Assembly: GCA_963792675.1 (NCBI GenBank)
Contig: CAWBWT010000002.1
Span: forward strand, 1,488,001 to 1,552,000
DNA: 64,000 bases
Direction of reading: 5' to 3'
From: JBBROS01 sp963792675
GTDB taxonomy: Bacteria > Pseudomonadota > Alphaproteobacteria > Acetobacterales > Acetobacteraceae
The translations under genes and the position numbers were made by a program. Positions 51,826-61,645 of this stretch are shown here, one piece after another (the first letter of the stretch is position 1; every line of letters starts with the position of its first letter). The notes beneath the pieces were generated by a model. That model did not search any database. It saw nothing but the letters and a program-made list of their open reading frames with translations, and had not been told where the DNA came from.

Positions 51826-53382
51826 ATGGCCGAGGCGGCTCCGACTGGCGCATTACGCTTTGTGCTGGGCGACCAGGTCAGCCGCACGCTGTCCGCTCTG
51901 TCGGATCTGGACCCGGCTCGTGACGTCGTGCTGATGGCCGAGGTCGACGGCGAATGCACCTACGTCAAGCATCATCCGAAGAAGATCGTTCTGGTGCTGT
52001 CGGCGATGCGGCATTTCGCCCGGGCGCTCGAAGCCCGGGGGGTGCGGGTCGATTACGTCCGGCTCGACGACCCGGCCAACACCCATTCGCTCCGGGGTGA
52101 GCTGCTGCGCGCAGTCGAGCGGCACCGGCCCGAGCGGGTCGTCGCGACCGAATGCGGCGAGTGGCGGCTGGAGCAGGACATGCGTGGCTGGCAGGCCGCG
52201 GCGGGGCTGGAGGTGGAGATCCGCGACGACACAAGGTTCCTGTGCCGCAAGCAGGAGTTCCGGGCCTGGGCGGCCGGCCGGAAGGGCCTGCGCATGGAGT
52301 TCTTCTACCGCGAGATGCGGGCCCGGCACGACGTGCTCATGGACGAGGGCGAGCCGGCCGGCGGCCAATGGAACTTCGATCCGGACAACCGCAAGCCGCT
52401 GCCGAAGGGCATCCAGCCGCCGCCGGTGCAAGGCTTCGCGCCGGATGCGATCACGTCCGAGGTGATGGCGCTGGTCGCCGCCCGCTTTCCCGACCACTTC
52501 GGCGCCGTCGACGGGTTCAACCTGCCGGTCACGGCGGCCGAGGCGGCGCAAGCCCTGGACAATTTCGTGTCCTATCGGCTGGCACAGTTCGGCGACTGGC
52601 AGGACACGATGAAGACCGGCGAAAGCACCATGTTCCATGCGCTGGTCTCGACCTCGCTCAACACCGGCCTGCTCGACCCGATGGCGGCCTGCCGGGCCGC
52701 CGAGGCGGCTTGGCGAGCCGGCATGGCGCCGTTGAACGCCGTCGAGGGCTTCGTCCGCCAGATCCTCGGCTGGCGCGAGTACGTGCGCGGCGTTTATTGG
52801 CTCAAGGTGCCGGAGTACCGCCACCTGAACGGGCTCGGCGCAACCCGCCGGCTGCCTTGGTTCTACTGGACCGGCGAGACCCGGATGAACTGCCTGCACC
52901 ACGCCATCACCGATACGCGGCGTCACGCCTACGCGCACCACATCCAGCGCCTGATGGTGACGGGCAACTTCGCGCTGCTGGCCGGGCTGCACCCCGACGA
53001 CGTCGATGAATGGTACCTGATCGTCTACGCCGACGCCTATGAGTGGGTGGAGATGCCGAACGTGCGCGGCATGGCGCTGCATGCCGATGGCGGGGTGATG
53101 GGCAGCAAGCCGTATGCGGGGTCGGGCGCCTACATCAACCGCATGAGCGACTACTGCCGCGGCTGCCACTACGACGTGAAGGCGTCGGTCGGCGAGCGGG
53201 CCTGCCCGTTCAACGCGCTGTACTGGGACTTCATTGCCCGGCACGCCGACCGTTTCGCCCCCAATCCGCGGATGTCGATGCCGGTGCGGACCTGGCAGAA
53301 GATGCTGCCGGCCAAGCAGGCGGCGTTGCGCGAGCGGGCGGCGGACGTGCTGGGCAGGATGGACCGCGGCGAGCCGGTCTGA
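51826..53382 (+). CDS. FeS-type bacterial cryptochrome/(6-4) photolyase
   Basis: The 518-residue product belongs to the PhrB/FeS-BCP class: FVLGDQVSRTLSALSD at the start, MAEVDGECTYVKHHPKKIVL, then the FAD domain with QILGWREYVRGVYW, and four cysteines for a [4Fe-4S] cluster (one in the LHHAIT region, then CRGC and ERACPFN). Members repair (6-4) photoproducts using light. A second photolyase of another class lies 3 kb away. The ATG has a weak ribosome site. Confidence 0.9.
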   Translation: MAEAAPTGALRFVLGDQVSRTLSALSDLDPARDVVLMAEVDGECTYVKHHPKKIVLVLSAMRHFARALEARGVRVDYVRLDDPANTHSLRGELLRAVERHRPERVVATECGEWRLEQDMRGWQAAAGLEVEIRDDTRFLCRKQEFRAWAAGRKGLRMEFFYREMRARHDVLMDEGEPAGGQWNFDPDNRKPLPKGIQPPPVQGFAPDAITSEVMALVAARFPDHFGAVDGFNLPVTAAEAAQALDNFVSYRLAQFGDWQDTMKTGESTMFHALVSTSLNTGLLDPMAACRAAEAAWRAGMAPLNAVEGFVRQILGWREYVRGVYWLKVPEYRHLNGLGATRRLPWFYWTGETRMNCLHHAITDTRRHAYAHHIQRLMVTGNFALLAGLHPDDVDEWYLIVYADAYEWVEMPNVRGMALHADGGVMGSKPYAGSGAYINRMSDYCRGCHYDVKASVGERACPFNALYWDFIARHADRFAPNPRMSMPVRTWQKMLPAKQAALRERAADVLGRMDRGEPV

Positions 53383-53492
53383 CGAACTCGTTCTGCCCGT
53401 TGCGGCAGCCGTGTCAAAAGCGCCACTCGCAACAACGAAGTTCAGAATGGGCTTTACGTCACGTCAGAGAGATTGTTCACATCTCCCTGTCA

Positions 53493-53840
53493 ATGCGGAG
53501 AACGCTCCCAGTGCGGAACACCCCGATCGGTTTGCTGCTGCTGCCGCTGCTGCTCGGAACCGGGGCATGCGCCACCTTGCGGCCGCCGCCGGTGCCGCCG
53601 GTTGCCGCGGCGCCGGAGCATCGCCCGGTTGCCGTGGCGCGGTCGAGCCCGACCCGCCACGTGTCCCGCACTCCGCCTTGCGACCGGCCGCGGACGGTCC
53701 GGGTCCGGCTGACCAGGACCGACAAGGACCGGATCTTCCGGAGCTTCTCGGCCCAACATATCGGCCCAGGCTCGGACCGGCTGTTGACCTGTCCGCCGGA
53801 CGCCCCGCCGGGATCGATCTGCCGCCGGCCGCGGATCTAG
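53493..53840 (+). CDS. Small lipoprotein-like protein, unknown function
   Basis: The 115-residue product has an N-terminal hydrophobic signal ending LLGTGAC, a near-match to a lipobox. The mature part is proline- and arginine-rich, with a motif around RVRLTRTDKDRIFRSF and three more cysteines. I do not recognise it. Its stop is three bases before the P-loop membrane protein, so both are likely one operon. Confidence 0.55.
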   Translation: MRRTLPVRNTPIGLLLLPLLLGTGACATLRPPPVPPVAAAPEHRPVAVARSSPTRHVSRTPPCDRPRTVRVRLTRTDKDRIFRSFSAQHIGPGSDRLLTCPPDAPPGSICRRPRI

Positions 53841-53843
53841 GAC

Positions 53844-55283
53844 GTGGACAACGATCAGGTGTTCGACGACGGGCCCGCGCGCCCTGGCCCGCGCGAACCG
53901 GGCGCCGGCGACGAGGGCGGCATCGTCGCCTTCCTGCAGCGCGGCGGCGATGCCGTCGTCCTGACCGGCCCGCCGGGCTCCGGCAAGACGGCGCTGCTGG
54001 ATGCGGTGCTGGCGCAGATGACAGGCATCGTCATGCGTATCGGCAATCCGCTGCAAACACCGCTGACGCTGAGCCGCGTGCTGCTCCAGCTCGGCGTGCA
54101 TGGGCCGGAGGAGGACGATGAGGAGGCGCTGCGGCGTGAACTCGCCTCCTTTGCCGAACGCAGCGAACCGGTGCTGCTGGCGATCGACGACGCCCATACC
54201 GCTGTGCCGGAACTGTGGCCGATCCTCGCCGACCACGCAGTCCGGACAGGGACCAGCGCGGCCGACCTGCGGCTGCTGATTGCCGGCCTGCCGGCGGTGC
54301 TGGACGCGCTGCCGCCCGTCATGGCCGGCAGCACCGAGCAGACCGTGACGATGCGGGTCACGCTTGGCAGCCCGGCGGCAGGCCCGGCCGAAGCGGCCTC
54401 GTCGCGGGAGGCGCCGATGTCGAGGCTGTCCGAACCGCGGCGGATGGACGACTTGGCCGACGGGCCGTTGCCGATCCCGTCGCCGCCGCCGCCGCGGCGG
54501 CGCACCCGGGTGGTGCGCGAGCCGGAGCCGGCAGCGCTTGGGCTGTCGCAGCCGCTCGTGCTGAGCACCGCGCTGACCGTGACTCCGGCGGCCGGCTTGC
54601 CGCTGCCGAAGATGCATTTCGGGTCGGTGAACGCGGTCATGCGGGCAAGGCCGGCCCCGATCGACCTCGATCCGTTGCCACCCAGCAGCACCGGTCGCGC
54701 CGAACGCTGGGGCGCCGTCGGCGCGATGCTGCTGCTGCTGGTCTTGGCGACGACCACATCGCTGCAGCAGCCGGCCGCGCCGCCGACGCCGGATCGCTTC
54801 CTGTACGCCCACCTGGGCGACGCACCCGGCCCGGATCCTGCCGAAGATCCCGCGCCGCGGCCGTCCGAGGCAGCACCCGTCGCCCCCGCTCCGAACCCGG
54901 CTTCGACCCCCGCTTCGACCGCGACGTCGACTCTGGCGCCCACGCCGGCGCCTGCGCCGACAGCTTCAATCGCCGAGGCCCCGGTTCCCGCGCCCGCTGC
55001 TCCCCAAGTGCCGCAGGTGGCGCTCTCGGAGCCGCCGCGGACGCCGGCCGCGGCGCCTGTCGGACAGGCGGCACCGTCGTCCACTATCGACCGGCAAGAA
55101 ACGGTGGCGTTCGCGCCGTCGGCGCCGTCGCGGACAACCGAAGCCGAGTTGCGCCGTGAGTTCGACGCGTTCCTGCACCGGACCGGCTGGGACGCCGCAA
55201 CGCCCACCCCGCGGGCTCGCCGGGCCTTGTTTCACGATTACAAGAACTGGCTGTCACGCCGGAACATCGGCATGGTCCAGTAA
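53844..55283 (+). CDS. P-loop ATPase with proline-rich membrane-spanning tail
   Basis: The 479-residue product has an N-terminal AAA-like P-loop: Walker A GPPGSGKT (42-49) and Walker B VLLAIDDAH (110-118), similar to ExeA/GspA-type ATPases. A poorly conserved region follows, then one membrane helix (about 289-306), a long proline/alanine/threonine linker (310-430) and a C-terminal helical segment ELRREFDAFLHRTGWD. The layout implies a cytoplasmic ATPase and an extracytoplasmic tail. It starts at GTG. I know no named family with this exact arrangement. Confidence 0.7.
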   Translation: MDNDQVFDDGPARPGPREPGAGDEGGIVAFLQRGGDAVVLTGPPGSGKTALLDAVLAQMTGIVMRIGNPLQTPLTLSRVLLQLGVHGPEEDDEEALRRELASFAERSEPVLLAIDDAHTAVPELWPILADHAVRTGTSAADLRLLIAGLPAVLDALPPVMAGSTEQTVTMRVTLGSPAAGPAEAASSREAPMSRLSEPRRMDDLADGPLPIPSPPPPRRRTRVVREPEPAALGLSQPLVLSTALTVTPAAGLPLPKMHFGSVNAVMRARPAPIDLDPLPPSSTGRAERWGAVGAMLLLLVLATTTSLQQPAAPPTPDRFLYAHLGDAPGPDPAEDPAPRPSEAAPVAPAPNPASTPASTATSTLAPTPAPAPTASIAEAPVPAPAAPQVPQVALSEPPRTPAAAPVGQAAPSSTIDRQETVAFAPSAPSRTTEAELRREFDAFLHRTGWDAATPTPRARRALFHDYKNWLSRRNIGMVQ

Positions 55284-55332
55284 GCGGCGGCTTGGGCGCG
55301 GTCTGGCTCGGGGGATCCAGCCCGCCCGGCGC

Positions 55333-56070
55333 TCAAAGCGGCGGCAGGTCGATCCATGACAGGTGGCCGCCCTTGCCGGCGCCGGTGTCGAGGAAGATGG
55401 CGGTGCCGCCGCCCGAACCGCGCCGCACATAGGGACGGCCATCCGTGCTGCGCTGGTCGTGGCCGCAATATACCGTCAAGCCGGCCGGAATCCGGTCCAC
55501 CCAGCGCAGCACCCGTTCCGGATAGCCGTCCGGCTGCATCCGCCCAGTGGTCTCGCCGAACAGCGCCCGCGACATCAACGGCGAGACCCGGCCGAGCGCG
55601 GGCGGCGGCGGCTCGTCCAGCATCGACGGATGGAAGCCGCCATGGACGAAGGCGCGGTTGCCCTGAATCACCCAGGCCGGGGCGGCGTGGATCGCATCGA
55701 GCGCGAGCGGCCGTAGGTCGGGGTCGAGCTGCTCGAGCGTCGCCTGCAGCGGCGCGTCCATCCGCACCCCCATGCCGGCCAGCGCGCGGCCGAGCTTGCG
55801 GTCATGATTGCCGAGGATGAACAAGCCGCGCCCGGCCCGCACGATGTCCAGCATCATGCGGATCACCCCGGCGCTGTCCGGGCCATGGTCGCTGAGGTCG
55901 CCGAGCTGCACCAGGAACCGGTCGGTGGCGACGGCGGCGCGAAAGGCCCGCATGTCCCCGTGCACGTCGCCCATGACCCGCAGCGGCAGGTTCGGCGGCA
56001 CGGTACGGAACGCCGGGGCCGCGGCGCCATCTGCGGCCAGCGCCGCATCCCGGCTGCCGTCCGGGGTCAC
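55333..56070 (-). CDS. Metallophosphoesterase (calcineurin-like)
   Basis: The 245-residue protein has VMGDVHGDMRAF, VQLGDLSDHGPDS, FILGNHDRKLG and VHGGFHPS, YCGHDQRS, the five blocks of serine/threonine-phosphatase-type metallophosphoesterases (PphA/ApaH-like). Its GTG start overlaps the photolyase stop by four bases, so the two are coupled. Substrate unknown. Confidence 0.88.
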   Translation of the reverse strand: MTPDGSRDAALAADGAAAPAFRTVPPNLPLRVMGDVHGDMRAFRAAVATDRFLVQLGDLSDHGPDSAGVIRMMLDIVRAGRGLFILGNHDRKLGRALAGMGVRMDAPLQATLEQLDPDLRPLALDAIHAAPAWVIQGNRAFVHGGFHPSMLDEPPPPALGRVSPLMSRALFGETTGRMQPDGYPERVLRWVDRIPAGLTVYCGHDQRSTDGRPYVRRGSGGGTAIFLDTGAGKGGHLSWIDLPPL

Positions 56071-57575
56071 TCGGCCGCCTCGGGCGCCGCGGCCCCGGAT
56101 GCGGCCGCCGTCGAATCGGAGCGCACCGTCGTCCGATAAGCGTCCAGCGCCCGCTGCCGGCCCTCGGCCAGGTCGACGATCGGACGCGGGTAGGTTCGGC
56201 CTAGCGTCAGCCCCGCCGCGCGCAAGGCCGGCGCCGGGGTGGTCCAGGGGGCGTGGAGGTGCTTGTCCGGCAAGGCCGCAAGCTCCGGCACCCACCGACG
56301 CACATAGTCGCCGGCCGGGTCGAACTTCTCCCCCTGGCTGACCGGGTTGAACACGCGGAAGAACGGTTGGCTGTCAATGCCGGACCCGGCGATCCACTGC
56401 CAGCTCGCGGCGTTGCTGGCGAGGTCGGCGTCCACCAGCGTGTCCCAGAACCACTGCTCGCCCGCCTGCCACGGCATCAGCAGGTGCTTCACCAGGAAGG
56501 ACGCGGCGATCATGCGGACCCGATTGTGCATCCAGCCGATCTGCCACAATTGGCGCATGCCGGCGTCCACGATCGGCACGCCGGTGCGTCCCTGCTGCCA
56601 AGCCCGCAACTCGCGCGGCGCGTTCCGGCCGGGCAGGGCGGCGAAGCGCGGCCGCAGCGGCTGCTCCGGCAGATGCGGGTTGTGCCATAACAGGTAGGCG
56701 GAGAACTCGCGCCACAGCAGCTCGCCGAGGAACACGCCCAGCCCCGCGGCTTCCTGTTCCGGGCTGGCGCTCTGCTTGACGGCGTTCCACACCTGGCCGG
56801 GCGAGAGCTCGCCCCAATGCAGGTGCGCCGACAGCATCGAGGTTCCCGGCTGGCCCGGCAGGTTGCGGCCGACGTCGTAACCGTGCACCGCCTTCAGCAC
56901 GAACGCAGCCAGGCGCTCGTGCGCGGCATGCTCGCCGGGTTGCCAGGTGTCGCGAAACCCCCCGGCCCAGTCGGGATGGGACGGCAGCAGCCCCCAATCC
57001 TCGAGCCGGTCGGAGCCGACCGCGACCGAGGGGATCGCTTGCGGCGCCGGGACGGCAGGATCGGGGTCGCGACGCTCGCGCAGCTGCTTGGCGAACGGCC
57101 CGTAGACGCCGTAGATGCCGCCGGTCTTGGTGCGGATGCCCTCGAGGTCGAACAACGTGGCGGTGCGATGCAGCCGCAGCGCGCCGGGGGCGGCCCGCTC
57201 GACGGCGGTCTCGACGGCCCGCGCCCAGGGCTCGTGCATGCGCCCGGCGTGGATGGTGGTAGCGCCGGTTTCGGCGAGCAGCGCCGGCAGCACCGCCTCC
57301 GCTCGGCCGCGGCGGAGCACCAGGCTGGCGCCGCGGTCGGCGAGCGACGCCCGCAGCGACTGCAGGCTGCCGTGCAGCCACCAGCGGCTGGCGCCGCCCA
57401 TCGCCCAAGCGCCGGCGCTGTCGTCGTCGAGGATGTAAAGCGGGATGACGGGGCCGCCGGTGGCCAGCGCAGCCTGCAACGCGGCGTGGTCCGACAAACG
57501 GAGGTCTTGCCGAAACCAAACGATTGCCGCTGCCTGCGCGCCTTTGGTCAACCCTCGATCCTCACCCTCGGCCAT
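56067..57575 (-). CDS. phrB: Deoxyribodipyrimidine photolyase, class I
   Basis: The 502-residue flavoprotein repairs cyclobutane pyrimidine dimers with blue light. It has the antenna-domain opening IVWFRQDLRLSDHAAL, then in the FAD domain LSAHLHWGELSPGQVW, LLWREFSAYLLWHNP, MRQLWQIGWMHNRVRMIAASFL, and DADLASNAASWQWIAGSG. The conserved tryptophans and asparagine are present. I use ATG 57575; the frame also offers TTG at 57608. It is followed by a coupled metallophosphoesterase. Confidence 0.92.
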   Translation of the reverse strand: MAEGEDRGLTKGAQAAAIVWFRQDLRLSDHAALQAALATGGPVIPLYILDDDSAGAWAMGGASRWWLHGSLQSLRASLADRGASLVLRRGRAEAVLPALLAETGATTIHAGRMHEPWARAVETAVERAAPGALRLHRTATLFDLEGIRTKTGGIYGVYGPFAKQLRERRDPDPAVPAPQAIPSVAVGSDRLEDWGLLPSHPDWAGGFRDTWQPGEHAAHERLAAFVLKAVHGYDVGRNLPGQPGTSMLSAHLHWGELSPGQVWNAVKQSASPEQEAAGLGVFLGELLWREFSAYLLWHNPHLPEQPLRPRFAALPGRNAPRELRAWQQGRTGVPIVDAGMRQLWQIGWMHNRVRMIAASFLVKHLLMPWQAGEQWFWDTLVDADLASNAASWQWIAGSGIDSQPFFRVFNPVSQGEKFDPAGDYVRRWVPELAALPDKHLHAPWTTPAPALRAAGLTLGRTYPRPIVDLAEGRQRALDAYRTTVRSDSTAAASGAAAPEAAE

Positions 57576-57668
57576 CCTGAGATGTGAGGCGTCGGCGGCC
57601 GGCTTCAATCGTCGGCTGGTCCGGGCGCCGGTTCCGGTTCACCTCGCCCAAACGGCCCCGGCAGCAAC

Positions 57669-58376
57669 TCAGGCCGGCTGCAGCGGCAACAGCGGCCGCG
57701 GCGCGCCCATCGCTTGCGACAATGTGAAGCTGAACAGCCGGCCTTGCCCAAGCAGGAACGCGCGCCCGCCGCGCGGGAACAGCCGGGCGATGGCCGGGTT
57801 GGCGATGTCGAGGCCGCCGGTGTAGGCGCCCAACGCCGGCAGCATCAACCGATGCGGGTCGGCGACGAAGCACGGACGCGTCACCCTTCCGGCCCGGGTT
57901 TCGATGCTGGCCTTCGGATGATGGTGGCCGCATAGCTCGGCGTGCGGCCGCGGCGTGGCCTCGTGACGGAACACCAGCCCGTCCTGCTCCCACTCGCCGG
58001 TCGAGAGGCCTCGTAGGCCTTCGGGCGGCGTCGGGTCGTGGTTGCCGAGCACCCAGACGAACGCGGCGGCATCGGTCATCGCCTGCAGCCGCGCCGCATC
58101 GTGGGCCGCCATGCGCCCGGCGCCGTGGCGGTCGTGGAAGCTGTCGCCGAGCGCCACCACCGTGCGCGGCCGGTAGCGGCGCATCAGCAGCGCGAGCCGT
58201 TCGAGCGTCGCGGTCGTGTCCCAGGGCGGCACCAGTTGGCCGCGCCGGGCGCAGGCGGTGCCCTTCTCGAAGTGCAGGTCGGCGACGATCAGCGCGCCCG
58301 CCTCGGGCCACACGACGCCGCCGAGCGGGTCCAGCAGCAGCCGGTGCCCGCCGAGGTGGATGGGTGCGGCCGTCAC
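57669..58376 (-). CDS. pdeM: Ligase-associated DNA damage response endonuclease PdeM
   Basis: PdeM is a metallophosphoesterase encoded with an Lhr-like helicase and often an ATP-dependent ligase and exonuclease in a DNA repair set. The 235-residue product has VADLHFEKGTACARRG, ALGDSFHDRHG, VLGNHDPTPPEG and CGHHHPKASIETRAG. It starts at GTG, 48 bases after the helicase stop. Two tandem hairpins fill that gap and begin within the start codon area. Confidence 0.9.
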   Translation of the reverse strand: MTAAPIHLGGHRLLLDPLGGVVWPEAGALIVADLHFEKGTACARRGQLVPPWDTTATLERLALLMRRYRPRTVVALGDSFHDRHGAGRMAAHDAARLQAMTDAAAFVWVLGNHDPTPPEGLRGLSTGEWEQDGLVFRHEATPRPHAELCGHHHPKASIETRAGRVTRPCFVADPHRLMLPALGAYTGGLDIANPAIARLFPRGGRAFLLGQGRLFSFTLSQAMGAPRPLLPLQPA

Positions 58377-58422
58377 GACGACTGCCTTGTTGCAGTCGTC
58401 ACGACGACTGCTTTGTTGCAGT
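58371..58422. repeat. Two tandem 26-bp repeats, each a hairpin
   Basis: The unit is CGTCACGACGACTGCCTTGTTGCAGT twice, differing by one base (C or T in the loop). Each contains ACGACTGC and GCAGTCGT, an 8-bp perfect stem with a 6-base loop. A partial third copy (CGTCACGACG) follows. They occupy the whole gap between the helicase stop and the pdeM start, where they could pause or terminate transcription or mask the pdeM ribosome site. Confidence 0.85.
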
Positions 58423-58424
58423 CG

Positions 58425-60939
58425 TCACGACGAGGAGCCGCTGGCGACGCTGCGTCGGTTGCGCGGCTTCCGCTGCAGGATGGCGAGGTTGGCGCGGTGC
58501 ACGGCATGCACCCGCATCGGCTTCTGGCTCGACGGCAGCTCGCCCATGGCTTCGGCGACCAGCTCGGTCTCGGCCAGCAGATCGTCCTGGCCGCCCTCCG
58601 TCACCACCGTTTCGCGGCCAATGTCGAGCAGCACCGGCACCGCAAGCGGCGACACCCGGTCGAGCCGCACTCGTCGCACCTTGCCCGCGACCCGGCCCAG
58701 CATGGCCGAGACGCGGCCAAGGTCGGTAAGGCCGCCCGCGGCGTCCGCCCAGGTGGCGCGGAGCAGGATATGGTCCGGCTGGTGCTTGCGCAGCACGTCG
58801 TAGATCAGGTCCGTGTTGACCGTGACCTGGCGGCGCGACCGCTCCTGGCCCGGCTGGTTGCGGTCGACCAGGCCGGAGATCACGGCGACATTGCGAAACG
58901 TGCGGCGGAGCATGCTGCTTTCGGCCATCCAGGCCTCGAGGTCGTCGCCCATCATGTCCTGATCGAACAAGGCGCCGGTGTCGGTCGGCTCGAAGGCGGA
59001 CCAGATGGCGATCACGTAGTCGGTCGCGACGAAGCCGAGCGGGCCGTAGCCGAACCGCTCCATCCGCCGCGTCAGCAGCATGCCGAGCGTCTGGTGCGCG
59101 TTGCGGCCCTCGAAGCAGTAGGCGACCAGGAACCAGCGGCCGTTGCGCGGGAACACTTCGACCAGCAGGTCGTCCTCGCCGGGCAGTTCCGACCGCTCGG
59201 TCTGCAGATTGAGCCATTCGCGCACGGGTTCCGGGTAGTGCGACCAAGTGGCCGGGTCGTGCAGCATGGTGCGGACTCTCGCTGCGAGGTTGGTTGTCAG
59301 CGGCTGGCGCGACCCGGCATAGGCGGGGACCATCGGCTCGCCGGTGCCGCCGTCGCGTACCTCGACCGTGGTTTCGCGGATGCGCACGTAGCTCAGCAGC
59401 CGGCCGGCGAACATGAACGTGTCGCCGGGCGACATCATGGTGACGAAGCTCTCCTCGATCTCACCGAGCGAGCCGCCGACCCGCCCGGCGTAGCGCACCT
59501 TCAGCAGCGGCGCCTCGACGATGGTGCCGATGTTCATGCGCGCCTGGGCCGCGGTGCGGGCGCCGCGGATGTGCACGCGGCCGTCGGCGTCGCGGAACAG
59601 CTTGCGGTAGCGCTCATAGGCGGCGAGCGCGTAGCCGCCATCCTCGACGAAGCCAAGTACGTCGTCGAAGTCGCGCCGGGTGAGGGCGGCATAGGGGGAG
59701 GCGCGGCGCACCTCCTCGTACATCTCGTCCGGGTGGAACGGGCCGCCCGCTGCGGTCAGCAGCAGATGCTGCGCCAGCACGTCCAAGCCCGCCCGGCGGC
59801 GGCGGCGCGCCGTCCTGCTCGCCGGCGGCCACGCCCTCGATCGCCGCCTCGCATTCCAGCAGCTCGAACCGGTTGGCCGGCACCAGCAGCGCGTTGCTGG
59901 CCTCGTCCATGCGGTGGTTGGCGCGGCCGACCCGCTGGACCAGCCGGCTGACGCCCTTGGGCGCGCCGACCTGGATCACCTGATCAACGCCGCCCCAGTC
60001 GATGCCGAGATCGAGGCTGCTGGTGGCGATCACCGCGCGCAGCTTGCCGGCCGCCATCGCCGCCTCCACCTTGCGGCGCTGGCCGATGTCGAGGCTGCCG
60101 TGATGGATCGCGATCGGCAGGGTGTCGGCATTTATCTTCCAGAGCGCCTGGAACATCAGCTCGCCCTGGGCGCGGGTGTTGACGAACACGATCGTCATGT
60201 CGTGCCGCTCGATCCGTTCCAGGATGCGCGACGCCGCCGTCAGCCCCATGTGCCCCGACCACGGCAGCCGCTCGGCCGGCAGCAGGATCGAAAGCGCCGG
60301 CGGCGTGCCTTCCGCGACCTGGATCAGCCGGGGCACGCTGCCGGCGCCCACATAATCGAGCAGCGCCTGGGTGTGCGCGACCGTTGCCGACAGCCCGGCC
60401 CGGCGGGCGTTCGGCGCCAAGGTGGTGAGCCGGGCCAGACACAGAGCAAGCTGGTCGCCGCGCTTGGTGCCGGCCAGAGCGTGCACCTCGTCGATGACGA
60501 TGGCCTCGAGGCTCGCGAACAGGCCGGGCGCGTGCTCCTGGCTCAGCAGCAGCGCGAGGCTTTCCGGCGTGGTCAGCAGGATGTTGGGCGGCGCCTCGCG
60601 CTGACGCTTGCGGCGGTTGGCGGGAGTGTCGCCGGTGCGCGTCTCGATGCCGATGGAGAGCCCCATCTCGGCCATTGGCTCGGTGAGGTTGCGGGCAATA
60701 TCGGTGGCGAGCGCCTTCAGCGGGCTGATGTAGATCGTGTGCAGCCCGTCGCGCGGCCGGGCGGCCAAGTCGATCAGCGAGGCGAGGAAGCCGGCCAGTG
60801 TCTTGCCGCCGCCGGTCGGCGCGATCAGCAGGGCGCTCTCGCCGGCGGCCGCGGCGTCGATCATCGCCAGCTGGAACCGGCGTGGCGCCCAGCCGCGACG
60901 GTCGAACCAGGCGGCGAACGGTTCTGGCAATGTTCTCAC
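58425..60939 (-). pseudogene. Ligase-associated DEXH-box helicase (Lhr-type), one frameshift
   Basis: This helicase family acts with PdeM and a DNA ligase in repair. The N-terminal frame starts at GTG 60939 with LPEPFAAWFDRRGWAPR, Walker A APTGGGKT, DEXH box VIDEVHAL, SATVAHT and motif VI QRVGRANHR. The frame breaks near 59785 after DGAPPPPGGL and resumes as DVLAQHLLLTAAGGPFHP, running to the C-terminal domain. One surplus A in the AA at 59785-59786 explains it. Corrected length is 837 residues, normal. All motifs are intact otherwise. Confidence 0.88.
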
Positions 60940-61144
60940 ACGCTAGACATAGCGGCTGGCGGGCGGCGGTCAATCGTGATGCGAGGGCTACTCTGCCTCA
61001 AACAATTCGGCATTTGATCTATACCGCCAAGTAAGTCTACGAAGCCGTGATCCACGATGACACCCAATCAGCCGGACTTTAAGTCTCGGTCAGGGATGGC
61101 GTGCACAGACGCGGCACCCTGTATGAATGGTTTGGAGTGACGTT

Positions 61145-61465
61145 ATGCGTGCGATTCTTCTTGCTTCTGTCACGGTGCTCGTTGCGTCTACTGGGCTTGC
61201 TTTTGCTGGCGAGGGAAATGGCGAGCCGTTCCCCGGCCCTGATTTTGCGGTGACGACCCGGACGGAGAATGCGAGGCTGGCAATGAAGGGCCAGGACCCA
61301 TTCTCCTTCGCCGCCGGCTCCACTGCGATGCGGCTGGGTGGCAGTTACAAAGCGGCTCAGGCCAAGAACCAGGATCCGTTCCCGTTCTCGGCAACGCCCG
61401 GCGTCATCGGGCAGCCGAGCCCGTCCGCCGTCGCGGGGGGCGGAGCCGGCCAGACTCACGGCTGA
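61145..61465 (+). CDS. Small exported protein, unknown function
   Basis: The 106-residue product has a signal peptide (cleavage near AFA|GEG, residue 21). The mature part has two related blocks, GQDPFSFAAGS and NQDPFPFSATP, a short internal repeat. I do not recognise it. A GGAG ribosome site about nine bases upstream supports the ATG. It is divergent from the helicase gene. Confidence 0.65.
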   Translation: MRAILLASVTVLVASTGLAFAGEGNGEPFPGPDFAVTTRTENARLAMKGQDPFSFAAGSTAMRLGGSYKAAQAKNQDPFPFSATPGVIGQPSPSAVAGGGAGQTHG

Positions 61466-61645
61466 ACCCACGGCTGAGCCTGCAGCGGCTTGCGGCAGCG
61501 CCTCGGGTCCGGTCGGCCCCGGGGCGATGCCGCATCGGCGCGGCCTGGGCGCGACGCGGCGTTCGCAACCGCGGCGCGGATGGGACCGGAACTGATCGCC
61601 TCGGCCAGACATTAAAGCGGACAACGGGAGAACAAAGGAAACGCC

